NCBI RefSeq assembly: GCF_040412425.1
Contig: NC_089749.1
Coordinates: forward strand, 37,718,070-37,782,069
DNA length: 64,000 bases
Origin: Macrobrachium rosenbergii
Lineage: Eukaryota; Arthropoda; Malacostraca; Decapoda; Palaemonidae
Reading direction: 5' to 3'
Shown here: piece by piece, positions 20,244 to 30,533 of the stretch
How the letters are laid out: each line of letters starts with the position of its first letter
How positions within the stretch are numbered: the stretch's first letter is position 1
Notes under the pieces: model-generated
What the model was told of the DNA's origin: nothing
The model's database searches: none
What the model saw: only the letters and a program-made list of their open reading frames with translations
Translations under genes and position numbers: made by a program

Positions 20244-21001
20244 AATGAGCAGCTTTGTTTTTAGGCGCAAATCATTTACCGTGTATATCAGTACGTTCAT
20301 TCAACTGAAATAAGACAGTGGGGCCCGTATTGCGTAGTTGCTTTGGTTGAATCGCAGTCTTTTAATATGGGATGAATGAATTAAACTGGAACCAAGCACT
20401 GTCGAGTCAGTGACGATTGTGGTACGGCTCGGGTGACTCCCGGATAAAAGAGAACCACCACCCATCTCTTTTGGTACATCAGGCTATGACTTGCTTGGTG
20501 AGAATCGACCTCAGAGCAGAGTATTTCATATTGAAAATTTGTCGAAGTTTATACAGAGGACTTGTCACTATTTCAGGCTTGTTACAGTTCAGTTACACTC
20601 CATAATTCTTGATCACAATTGCCGTTGAGTAACTAAAATTCCATCATGTAATTATTTTCTTTTGGTTTCCACAGACCATATTTTAGTTATTATGCCACCC
20701 AAATATTTAACTATAACACAAAGTGCAGGTCCCTCGTTATTTTAACGAAGAAATTTTGTTTCTTTGTTAATGTTTCAGTACTTATCTTTTAAGAAACTCA
20801 ACCTATTAGGTATGTTTATCATAGCCTCATGATGATCTATTAACTAAAGGTCTAATCAGTGATCTATTTTGGCATACTGTTCATATGAAAGTGCTGCGGT
20901 GAAAAACCCACAGGCAGTGTTCACACAGCAAGCCATATGAGGTTTGGACCAGTTCGGTTGTTCTCTTCAACAGCAAATTATTTACAACAGTTCAACAGGA
21001 A
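20244..21001. other. Intergenic sequence, no gene seen
   Basis: No recognised gene or repeat. It ends with GGAA (20998-21001), the left target copy of the 118-bp palindromic element. Confidence 0.45.
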
Positions 21002-21119
21002 TGTAAAGTCACCAAAGAAAACATGCTCCTGTAAAGTCACCACATCGGCGCCGGCGTAGTGTTTCGGCGGCGCCATTAATGAAGTCTCCGCTGAGCATGT
21101 TTTCTTTGGTGACTTTACA
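21002..21119. mobile_element. 118-bp palindromic element made of a family-1 LTR head
   Basis: Perfect 27-bp terminal inverted repeats (21002-21028 and 21093-21119), ending TGTAAAGTCACC...GGTGACTTTACA. Target duplication GGAA (20998-21001 and 21120-21123). From 21030 onward it is nearly identical to the first ~86 bp of gypsy B's LTR, with about two substitutions and one indel. The left repeat is an inverted copy of LTR positions about 63-86 plus TACA. So an LTR start has been turned into a tiny element with an LTR-type end on each side and a gypsy-like 4-bp target duplication. No coding capacity. Confidence 0.82.
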
Positions 21120-21123
21120 GGAA

Positions 21124-22154
21124 CACGCAAATAAGGGAGTCTCAATACCAGTGTGTCTTTTATCAAGAGACGATTCACATTAACATTCACTTCATCAGCA
21201 ACTAAATAATTTTGTTGTCAGTCGTAATACATATGTCATTCCTTTAGGTTAAAATTTACCTTTAATCTTTAAATCTCCGTGTAATGGTGCATAGTGAATT
21301 GTATATCTGGAAACTTATATTTCTCTCAGAAAAATGTATTGGACTGGACAATGTTTAAGGAATCCTAAAATTAACAAGGTAAAATGAATATTTATTTTCA
21401 AAAATAGAGAAATTTAATAATGAATCAATATATAAAGAGGAACGAGAATGGGAGAGCACATATTACTTGTACTGTACAGTATGTGTGTGCACAAGATTAG
21501 CTTATAAATATGAAGTCTGTTTGAGGAGGCTAAGAGACCCAGCTGAAACTCTCTCCAACATAAAAATATATACATCCAAATGTGGTAATAAAAGTTTCAT
21601 CAGACAGACTGCATAATATTCTATACACATGGTCCTGGCATGCACAAAATATGCGTAAATAGTAATTAAATTCAATATTACCAAAACAATTTATGAAATT
21701 ATCAATTTTCTTTGTAAAGTTCCCCCTGTAATACAGTTTTCTTTGTTGCGGTACGACAGTAGACGTCGCTTTATCGTTGTTTTTCTGGAACTATTATCAA
21801 ATACTGTAATTTAATTTATTTGGTTCTTATTTTAACTGAATGAATATTACTGAGATGTAGGTGAGATTTTGGCACTATTATTAATGCTCAAACCCATGTA
21901 ACTTCTGCCTACTGGTGTCACAGAGCATTTACCTAACATTCAAGTGAGGGTTGAATTAAGGGCAATTATATGGGCTTTTTTACCAAGATGTGAGAGAGAC
22001 AGACATACAGACAGATGGTAACCTATCTCACATCCTCTTCCGTCATTTCATGCAGAAAGAAGAACCTAGAGCTTCGTTTACAGGAATCGATTTAAGCTGT
22101 AGCTGAGAGGGGGAGCAGTTGCACAGAAGTCAGGTGTAAACAGGTCCTCTTTAA
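21124..22154. other. Intergenic sequence, no gene seen
   Basis: AT-rich, with no recognised family. Short open frames only. Confidence 0.45.
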
Positions 22155-22902
22155 CAGGCTGAAATTCAGATGCATTATCATCACAAAATAATTCTTTACT
22201 GAAACATAATTTAGTACTAGCATAGCATCTGGACTTACTTCTTTAATGAAACGTCTATTCCTCCTGACTTTACTACTATTTGATAATTCTATTACATAAG
22301 ATCTAGGTTCAACACATTTTCCTGATTATCAGTTTTCTGTACAACTTTCACACCTGGGAACAGTTCTGGAAGTTCATTACTTACATGTTGGTTATAACAG
22401 TGAGCAATTTGATTACTCTTATTTACAAAAGATTCTTTATCTGCAAACATACATAAATTATAATAATTTTTGATGGCAAATTAGAATGTATTCTTCCCAT
22501 ATAACAGTTCAGCAGGACGGGGTATCCTGTTATCAATAGGTGTACTACGTAGGCACAACAAAGCCATCTGGGGGTCATTACCAGACTGCTTTGCTTTTTA
22601 AGCACTGATTTTACCACTCCAACCATTCTTAGGGCATCATTATGTTCCTCAATAGTTTTTCCATATACAGTAACATCATCTGCAATGCCTATTATCCCTT
22701 TTCCAACCTTACATAAAATTTCATCCGTACACTTTTGGAAAATATCTTGCAATACAATTAAACCAAAAGGTAATCTACAAAATCTATATTTACGAACAGG
22801 ACTATTGAAAGTACACAATTTTCTGCTTCCATCATCTAATACTATATATACTCCAATAACCATGTTTGGCATCCAACTTAGAAAATATAGTAACACCAGC
22901 AA
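22155..22902 (-). pseudogene. pol: gypsy D' RT palm fused to integrase C-terminal part
   Basis: One 159-codon frame (22423-22902) runs from RT (FNSPVRKYRFCRLPFGL, then GIADDVTVYG) straight into integrase (VVKSVLKKQSSL). The RT active site reads ADD where YxDD has Tyr-x; both Asp are present, as in the mag lineage. The junction lies near 22620-22643 within AGAATGGTT, a stretch shared by both partners, so microhomology deletion is likely. Sequence down to 22155 matches D beyond its integrase. Confidence 0.85.
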
Positions 22903-23389
22903 GTTTATGCCTTATTATTTCTTCAATAGTAGGAATTTTATGGTAGATTCTTTTAATAGCTTTATTTAAATTTCTAGGATCTAGACATATTCTAAGGTCA
23001 CCAGAAGCTTTTCTGGAAAACGCATGAGAACTTATCCAGTCACATGAACTATCATTAGGACATTTAGTTATGACTCCTAATTTCTCCATTTCATTCAGTT
23101 TGTTACAAATTTCATCTTTTAACTGTATGTGGTACTTGCGAGGAGGTGATACAACAGGATTTACATCTTTTATCTGAATAGCATATTTCTTTTTGAAATG
23201 ACTGATACCTTCGAAACATACAGGATACAATTCTTTTAATTTCTCTTTATTCCTACTTAGAGCCTTTGAGATCTCATTATTACTACATGTTTTATAATTA
23301 TTGACAACACTAATATTCTTACTTTTAGAAACCTCAACAATTCCCAATTTCTCTAATAAATCACAAGATAAGATTGCAGGACCATCCAT
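22832..23389 (-). pseudogene. pol: gypsy D' RT fingers region
   Basis: A 185-codon open frame: pre-RT with YPVCFEGISHFKKKYAIQIKD, PPRKYHIQLKDEICNKLNEM, GVITKCP, RICLDPRNLNKAIKR and FSKLDAKHGYWSI, the ordered blocks of gypsy RT fingers and first palm strand (Asp in KLDA). A frameshift near 22880 separates it from the next part of RT. Confidence 0.87.
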
Positions 23390-23534
23390 GTCACATACCT
23401 AAAATCGAGCACTATACCAATCAGAATCATCTAATTGCAACGGAATATCAATACACCCCAGGTGCTCAATAGGAGTGCCATTAGTAGCGGCTAATCTCAC
23501 AGAAGTTTGCTTTAATCTTTGACAAGGATTTGAC

Positions 23535-23852
23535 TCATTTGGATACATTTGTTTTAAATGTCCTTATAGGAAGGACATTGCCATTTGCTCCAGTGTCAGC
23601 TTTGACTTTAAGTGCAACACGCCATCTGACATTTTCTGGCTTTGCATTCAATTTTGCTATGATTGACTGGAGTACATCACCTGTTATCTCATTTATTACA
23701 GGTACTTCCCCACAGTCTAATATATCATCATTCACTTCTACATGGTGAACTCGCTTATTTTCAGAACTCTTACTGCTCTTTTTCTCATTTTCTTGAGACC
23801 TATTACGTGATTTTGACCTTTTCCGATAATATTTAGGATTGCTGTTACACAC
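23535..23852 (-). pseudogene. pro: gypsy D' protease
   Basis: Lys/Ser-rich linker, then aspartic protease active site ADTGANGNVLP (about 23575-23605), typical of mag-like gypsy elements. Between this and gag, at about 23870-23950, a CGKF...C stretch (plus strand TTTTCCGCAAAC) may be a decayed zinc knuckle. The frame closes at 23535. Confidence 0.82.
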
Positions 23853-23980
23853 TTTAGCAAAATGGTTAAATTTTCCGCAAACACTACGCTTCTGCTTATA
23901 AGCAGGGGATTTCCTTATGGGATGACTTGTCCCACAAAATTTTCAAGAACCTATGGGCCTATCACACATATTCACTGTTG

Positions 23981-24526
23981 CTATCGATGACTGTCCTTGA
24001 ACAAAACTCTTAGTGCTCTGCATAGGCTAGTTGCCTGGAAACTCTGAGAACAAATTGCATCCGGAAGCTTCAAATCGATCCCTTTCTTGATTAAATTTTT
24101 CTCTCTTCTGGCCAAAGAATATATACCTTTTATCATCTGGAATGTGATTTGGTCATCTCTTGTATTATTATCTGGGAGCTTACACATATTGGCTTTAGTT
24201 TTGATTCTGCATATAAAATCATCAACAGTTCTCCTTCTTTGTGTTATAATTGACAGTTCAAGTCTCATAACCCATTTATTCAGTGTTCCAATCATGTGCT
24301 CTTTGAATTTGTTAAACACAAGATCATTTGACAAGTTCCAACTTTTAAATAATTCATGGCCCTTGTGACCAGCAGAAAGCAGAATAAAGTTTTATTTCTT
24401 TCCGTCACTGATATTATTAATAGCTAAATAGCTACATATGAAATCAAACCACTCTTCATACACATCAATCTGATCAGCTGCTTCCCAATTCAACATGGGC
24501 AGTGGAACGGACGAGTTGTCTGACAT
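23981..24526 (-). pseudogene. gag: gypsy D' Gag
   Basis: ATG at 24526. The N-terminus reads MSDNSSVPLPMLNWEAADQI followed by WFDFICSYLAI, the usual opening of mag-like gypsy Gags (LNW..AD......W..F). A TAA interrupts it near 24390, then NFILLSAG and the long frame 23981-24334 with FKEHMIGTLNKWVMRLEL and FICRIKTKANMCKLP continue. An inactive Gag with one nonsense and one frame change. Confidence 0.8.
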
Positions 24527-25784
24527 CTTGAATTAGGTTAGGCTAGGTTTTACGGCATACTGTATCATTAGCCTAAAGACGTAGAAATTATGGGCTAAGC
24601 CAAGTAAAGTGATGGCTAATATGCATACATCAGGCTGGCCGTAGGCTATGTCGCAATTCAGCTCCTAGGAGTGAATTGCAGTAGCTTGTGATAACCAAAA
24701 ATAGACTAGGCTAGGGTACATGATGGGGGTTTAGGCACATGCATGGTAGAATTTTCACTTTTCACTCGATATTTAATTGGAAAAATAACAACAACAAAAT
24801 TAAACTTTTAAGAAGACCTTTCAAAAGACTGAAGCTTCATTAACAAAATCAGCTATAGGAAACTACCATACGAACTAAAATAAGCATGTTAAGTCTTCGT
24901 AAAATGGGTGTTAGAAGGCAATTTTGAATCCAATATGGCGTCTTCCCAAATGCTGAGACAAACTTGAGAGGCGATTGGACACTTCCTTCCCAGCGCTCAT
25001 TTAACGATGTACTGACACTAATTGCGTATATACTGTATGTAATGTTTGTAGATATTACTCAAGATTTTTGCTGTAATCAGCACGATAAAACAACATTTTG
25101 TTGCCTATACTAGTGAAAGTATGTGACATGGAATTCCCGCCAATCATGTGGTTGAGCTGAAATGCATTTTTACCTTTAATCCGTGGTTTTATCCTTACTG
25201 ACAACACAACTGAAGCTCCACAGTACTTATTTGATTGTAATTATGCACATTTTGTTCTTAATTCACTCACAATACCACTCAAAATACGCGAGAATGTTTG
25301 TTTACAGTAATTTACCCCATCCAAGAGGCGAAACTGTTACTGTGGCGGGAACAACTTTCCAACCTTATTGTACATCTGGCTGCCACAAACATCCTAGAGC
25401 GGACGACGCATTAGTGAACTGTTTGCGATAAAAATGTAGTATTTTGATGTTAGGACTTTTCATTTATTCAAGTCAATATTACTATGTATACTTCTGAGAC
25501 ATGTAATGTGTACATATAAGTGTTACCGCTTTGGCGAAAATGCAAGAAAGTTGAGTATGACAATTTATCTATAACTGGTACGAGAGTCAAGATGCCATGA
25601 CGTCAAAATACAGGACTGAAATAAAGGTTTTAAATAATAATTCTTAAAAATAAATTGTATTTTTCATAACTATGCATACCAGAGGTCTGTAAGGATGGGA
25701 TTGACTGACATACTGGCTGGGTGTTGTCTAGTATATTGGTGGTTCCTTACTGAATGAATGTGCAGTTGTTGTTGTTTCAGATTT
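24527..25784. other. Intergenic sequence, no gene seen
   Basis: Contains a 27-nt imperfect palindrome (24653-24679) with arms GCAATTCA and TGAATTGC around CTCCTAGGAG. Otherwise AT-rich with no family features. Confidence 0.45.
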
Positions 25785-25832
25785 AGCTGGCCTTGTGCCA
25801 GCACAGGCTCTTGTTCCTAGAACAGCCCATAA
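25785..25832 (+). repeat. Dispersed double-hairpin repeat, copy 3
   Basis: Same unit as 817-863 and 2256-2303. The inner stem of the second hairpin is GTTC/GAAC here and GCTC/GAGC in copy 2: both strands changed and pairing was kept. The outermost CG pairs of that stem are lost (CAGGCT with AGCCCA). The first hairpin CTGGC/GCCAG is unchanged from copy 2. Confidence 0.7.
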
Positions 25833-26455
25833 CTCCATGTTGATGAGTCTGTGAGATGGTTAGGTTAGATGAAAACTTTATTATGATGCATGAAAGTGAT
25901 TTTGGTGAGGGTGATTTTGAAGTGAAAAGATTTAACAGGCAAGGTTCCAACCTCTTTGAACCCTAAGGTACCCGTCAGATTAGGACAAAAGTATGATAGC
26001 AGTGGGTATTGGCTAGTGGGAAAGGCCAACAGATGGGGAAAAGGAAGAATTTGAGTAGTAGGCACAGGTAGCTAGTATGCTAGCTCATGCCATGTCTGGG
26101 TTGCTAGAGGGAGAGTGGTGGAGAAGAAAGAGGTCTATGATTGGCTACGCTTGATGGTGGCTGAGGGCAAGTAGAGAGAAGGGAGATTGGTGGGAGTGAG
26201 TGATGTTGGTGCGTGAATGATTCTGGGGGGCCCTGCCTATCCTGTGATGCTTTGTTTACTGATCTACAACAGTAGCAGCTGAGAAATGTATTTGTCCCAC
26301 AATCAAGGCCTCAGCAGTCTAGTCTTGTAGTCAGGGAAGTGTATTTGGTCTTGCCTGAAGGGCTTGTGTGTACCTCTATCTCTGATTTGCCTGATGGAAT
26401 GCTTGCATGTCAATGCAAGTAGTGAGTGATGTACATGAATCGAGACAACAATGGT
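25833..26455. other. Intergenic sequence, no gene seen
   Basis: G-rich in 26040-26230, with no recognised coding or repeat signature. Confidence 0.4.
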
Positions 26456-26629
26456 TAGAGAGAAACAGGCAGAAATATTGTATGGTAGAAGTTGCATTCC
26501 TTCGAGCAGTCCCCTCCAGCTGATGCATGGGAGGGAGAGAGAGAGAAAGCAGGATGCTTTGTCTTGTTTTTGTCCATTGGATGACTCACACACATGTGAC
26601 CGTAAGACCGCCAATGCGGTCCCTTACAG
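26456..26629 (+). repeat. Dispersed repeat R1, copy 2
   Basis: Aligns with the reverse complement of 16236-16405. It contains a GAGAGA run (26530-26545) missing from the other copy. Its right end merges with the outer edge of the DIRS left terminal repeat, so the border is uncertain by about 20 bp. Confidence 0.6.
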
Positions 26630-26752
26630 GTCCTGTACATTGGGAATTACTTTCAGCGTAGGCTGGAAACGGCCGTTGAACTTTCAGACAGGGTGGTTAG
26701 GCAGTTCACTACCACCTGCCCGGATGTAAACATTCCAATTTGCCTTTCGGCC
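26630..26752 (-). repeat. Left (3') inverted terminal repeat of DIRS element
   Basis: Aligns with the reverse complement of 33293-33425: shared blocks include TAGGCTGGAAACG, GGTGGTTAGGCAGTT, CACCTGCCCGGATGTAAAC and CATTCCAATTTGC. The right repeat has about 12 extra bases (CCGCCTCCCGGA region). By eye about 80% identity outside that gap. Confidence 0.82.
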
Positions 26753-26850
26753 CAGGTATCAGATTGAGGGGCCGCATAAGGTGGGCATGAAATGTAATGT
26801 AAGGACCTCCAGGTTTTTGTATAGTTAGGGCGTCTAATTTACTTTTAAAC

Positions 26851-26899
26851 GTGATTTGTTTCCGACACGATAAAAACAAATCGGTCCTTTACATTAGGA
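26851..26899. repeat. DIRS internal complementary region
   Basis: 49 bp matching the reverse complement of 33417-33470, the outer end of the 5' terminal repeat (shared GTTCCGACA/TTTCCGACA and TCGGTCCTTTACAT). In DIRS-1 such a region templates circular-junction synthesis. The position just inside the 3' terminal repeat is as expected. Confidence 0.7.
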
Positions 26900-27419
26900 A
26901 GCTCACTGGTTGGAGGGAGGAATCTGGGTGAGTCTCTATAGACTGACTGGGGTTTCACCACGCAACGTGTTCCGTTCTTGGTCCAATAGAGTGAGGAAAG
27001 GGAGAAAACTGCCTCCTGACAAATTGATTGGATTGTAAATGCAGGATCAATTGTCGAACTAGGTCCCTTTGCATGAAAGGGAATCGTCAAGAACATGCAA
27101 AGTAGGCTAGGAAGAACTTTGAGTCGGGTGACATTAAAGGCAATCACAAGCATTGGGTTGTCTTATTGCCATAATGCTCCTTCCCCACCTTGCAAGGGAA
27201 GAGGTGAGGTTCTTCTATAAACCTGAACAGAAAATAGAACAGAGGAGATCTTGTTGGGTGCCTGCCATCGACCACCAGATCCAGCATGTAGCGGCACATC
27301 GCTCTTTCCCCGCCTGGGAAGAAGGCAAGATGGGGAGAAAGAAAGAGGCCAGTCACTCCACGTTCATTCTCCCAATCACAACTGTACATCTTAGGCCAGA
27401 TGCAGCCTGTCACTGTTGA

Positions 27420-28513
27420 GGGCCAGATGGGTTACACAACGTTGAGCAGCCACCCACAGTACCCAAGGAAAAAGTGTCAAGGACTTGTGGTAACATCCGG
27501 AGATCTGAAGAGTGAAAGGTGGTCTGTTGGGCCTACGCCGCTGTCAGCACCTGCAGAACTGACATGTTCTTCCGGAATGCGAGGGACGGCCCAATGCTGC
27601 GGATTTCGTGAGCTCTTGGACAAAACGCACCGGTGTTGTCTTCTCCAGCAGCCAAATATGCTTTCCTTATCGTCTCATGAAGCCAGAAAGAGATGTGTTC
27701 TTGGACACTTCTTTCTTGGTCAAGCCAGTACTAACGAAGAGTCATCGACACTTAGGCTGGAGACATCGAGTCCTCTTCAGATAGCAATGCAGCACTCTAA
27801 CAGGACACTGTAGCATCTTGTCTGGTTCATTACCTACAAAGTCCTCTAGGGAGTGGATCATGAAGGACTCGAACCGTGCGTCAGGGACCGAAGGATTCTG
27901 AGTCTTCACTACGAAATCCAGGATGAAATCGAGCTTAACGTATCCTCATCCCGTTAAGTATTTAACATCGAAGGAAAGTCTGTGTAGTTTGCCAACTCTC
28001 TTTGCCGATGCCTGGGCCAGCAGGAAGACGGTCTTGAGGGTCAGATCCCTGTCTGACAACTCTCGTAAAGGCTCATACGGTGCACAAGTCAGCCTCCTTA
28101 GAACGACAGTCACATCCCATGCAGGGGCCACAGAGATCCCTGGTGGGCAAGACCTTTCGAAGCTTCTCATCAGTGAGGAAATCTCGAAGGAGGAGGAACA
28201 TCTGCTCGCTGCAAGATAGCTAGGCCAGTGCGGCATGGTAGCCTTTACAGCTGAAACAGAGAGAAACTTCTCTCTCTGAAGGAGAGCGAGGGAAGTCCAC
28301 AGCCTGCTGAACAGTAGCTCCAGGCCAGAGAGATACATCACGACACCAACCACAGAAGGAGCCTTCCTCTGGTATACCGCTGCGGAGGATCATCTTAGGT
28401 ACCCTACCATCCCCGTTGCTGCATGATGCAAAAAGCCTCTCACTTGCAGGAGATGGTGGATAACCTCCAGCCATGAAGACACAGGGACTGCACCGCCTGG
28501 TGGTACCGCTCAA
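27420..28513 (-). pseudogene. DIRS tyrosine recombinase
   Basis: Replaces integrase in this class. N-terminal part: VSLCFSCKGYHAALA, then RSFERSCPPGISVAPAWDVTVVL (27946-28353), APYEPLREL and LTLKTVFLLAQASAKRVGKLH, whose Arg is the first catalytic residue. Further down, RAHEIRS (about 27610) supplies the HxxR motif. The region where the catalytic Tyr usually sits (SDLYLRDV context, about 27500) reads SDL directly followed by R, as if two codons were lost. Several stops lie between these blocks. Confidence 0.8.
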
Positions 28514-28590
28514 TGTGGGGTTGACATGGCAAGTTGGGCCAGGGGGAGATCTCTCTTGGCGCCTCTGTGAGGAGAGCTAGCAGGTCAGGG

Positions 28591-29320
28591 TATCAAACAG
28601 CCTGCGGCCATTTGGGTGCCACCAGAATCATTCTGAGATTCGGAGTGATCGTCGCTTGGCTGATCATTCTGTGAATCAGACAGAAAGGAGGAAAGGTGTA
28701 AATGTCAAGGTTGTCCCACAGGTGCTGGGCGATCTCTGCAGCGGCCCATGGGTTTGGTACGACATAGTAGAAGACCTGGAGTTTTCTGTTGTGCCGGGTG
28801 GCGAACAGGTCGATGACTGGATGCCCCCAAAGGTCGAATAGCCTTTCCATGACTTCTGAGTGAAGGGACCATTCGGTTCTGATCACCTGATTCTGGTGGC
28901 TGAGCTTGTCTGCCACGACATTCCTCTTGCTGGGTCTTTTCGCTTGAACAGCTCTACCCGAGTGAGCCACGGCCTCGTGGATCTGCATCGTCAACTGGTG
29001 GAGTGGGAGGATACTGAGCCCCCTGCTTGTTGATGTGCCACTACCGTGGTATTGCCACTTATGAGTACCATGGAGTGTCCCATATCTTGATCCCGGAACT
29101 CTTGGAGAGCCAGGAAGGCTGCCTTGAGTTCCAGGTTGTTGATGTGAAGGTGCTTGTCATCTCGGTGCCACACTCCCAAAGTCAACAACTCCTCCAGGTG
29201 TGTGTCCCATCCCTCAGTTGATGCGTCTGAGAACAGCAGTATGTCCGGAGGGGGAGTATGCAGGGATACTCTTATCAAGAGGTTACTGTCTTCCATCCAC
29301 CAGCGAAGGTCCTCTCTCAC
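28591..29320 (-). pseudogene. DIRS RNase H and downstream (methyltransferase-region) segment
   Basis: 28991-29320 contains RNase H: LLFSDASTEGWDTHL with the first Asp, NNLELKAAFLAL with the Glu, and a GNTTVVAH stretch where DN..v is usual. 28593-28994 continues with VADKLSHQNQV, TEWSLHSEV, GHPVIDLFATRHNRKL, FPPFCLI and MILVAPKWPQ, the conserved C-terminal block of DIRS Pol. A frameshift separates the two. Confidence 0.82.
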
Positions 29321-29379
29321 CTCCTTGGAAAGAGGGATGAGAAAGGACTGGGGGTCTCGGGACTGGGACCAATGTCCTG

Positions 29380-30533
29380 CTAGTCTCCATTGTAGAGATG
29401 CGGGTGACGCCCATGAGGTTCAAGCTTCTCCAGCGACAACAGGTAACGATGGCGTTTTGCCATTGCTAGACTGGCTGTTTTGTCGAATAGGAACAGCTGT
29501 GCTGCCTGCCTGAACCTGCTGATACGAGAGTCCAAGGGAAAGACTTTTGCTGCTACCGTGTCTATCAGCATGCCCAGGTACTTTATCCTCTGCTTGGGGG
29601 AGAGATCCGACTTCTCGAGATTCACCATGATCCCAAGATCGTGGCAAAACTCAAGGAGTCAATCCCTGTCCTGCAGCAACTGTGAGCGGGAGCTCGCCAG
29701 GACGAGCCAGTCATTGAGATACCTCAGTAGACATATCCTGTGCAAATGGGACCAAGCTGACAAGAGAGAAGACTCTCGTGAACACCTGGGGAGCGGTCGA
29801 GAGCCCGAAACAGAGTGCCCTGAATTGGAAAGGAACTGAATCCCGAGGATAAAGCGGAGGTACTTGCGAGAGGACGGATGAAGTCGTTCTCCTTGATGGA
29901 AGCGAGCACGGATGGCGCTGTTTCCATTGTGAACCAAGTCTTGCAAACAAATCGGTTCAGGGGAGAGATGTCTATGACTGGTCTCCATTGCCCTGTGGCT
30001 TTCTCTACGAGGAAGACACGGCTGTAAAAGCCTGGAGACCAGTATGACATGACTTCCACAGCACCCTTGCCCAGCAAGGCTTGCACTTCTTGCTGTAGTG
30101 CGAAGTCCTTCGGAGTTCCTTGGGCGTATGTGCGGAGACAGACTGGAGAGTTGGTGAGGGGAGGCCGAGACTTGAAGGGTAGTAGATATCCATCCCGAAG
30201 GACATCCACTATCCAGGTCTCTGCTCCATGTCGCTGCCATGTTGCCCAATGGCTCGACAGGCAACCCCCCACCTTCAGCAGCATTTTGGGGGGAATGCCG
30301 CCCCTAGCATTTCCCCTTCTTCTTCTTCCTCTTGCCCCCTTTTCCGGATTGGAAAGCGGGCTGAAAGGGGCGGAAAGACCCACCCTTTCCAGAGGAAGAG
30401 AAGGCTGGGTTTTTCCACGGGACCCCTTCAAAGACTGGGACTTCTTAGGGGCAGAGGAAGGGCCTGGCCACAGTGGAGCACAAGGACCCGGAGATCTTGG
30501 CCACTGCCTGGTGAACAAGCCGGTCGCTGTCAT
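29380..30533 (-). pseudogene. DIRS reverse transcriptase
   Basis: Starts with the DIRS-specific GGCLSSHWATW and DGYLLPF, then FYSRVFLVEKATGQWRPVIDISPLN, FTMETAPSVL and SIKENDF (29724-30533). After frameshifts, LCFGLSTAPQVFTRVF (about 29790) and the active site, which reads YLND instead of YLDD (about 29700-29720): the first catalytic Asp is Asn. The thumb with KSDLSPKQRIKYLGM follows at 29380-29628. A catalytically dead copy. Confidence 0.87.

Larger units (their letters stand above)
22155..24526 (-). mobile_element. Ty3/gypsy element D' (family 2), inverted, LTR-less
   Basis: On the minus strand, gag, protease, RT, then an abrupt jump to the integrase 3' part. RNase H and the integrase core are deleted. 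No LTR is found on either side. The last 490 bp (22155-22643) are the inverted near-twin of 17721-18212 in D. Confidence 0.87.
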
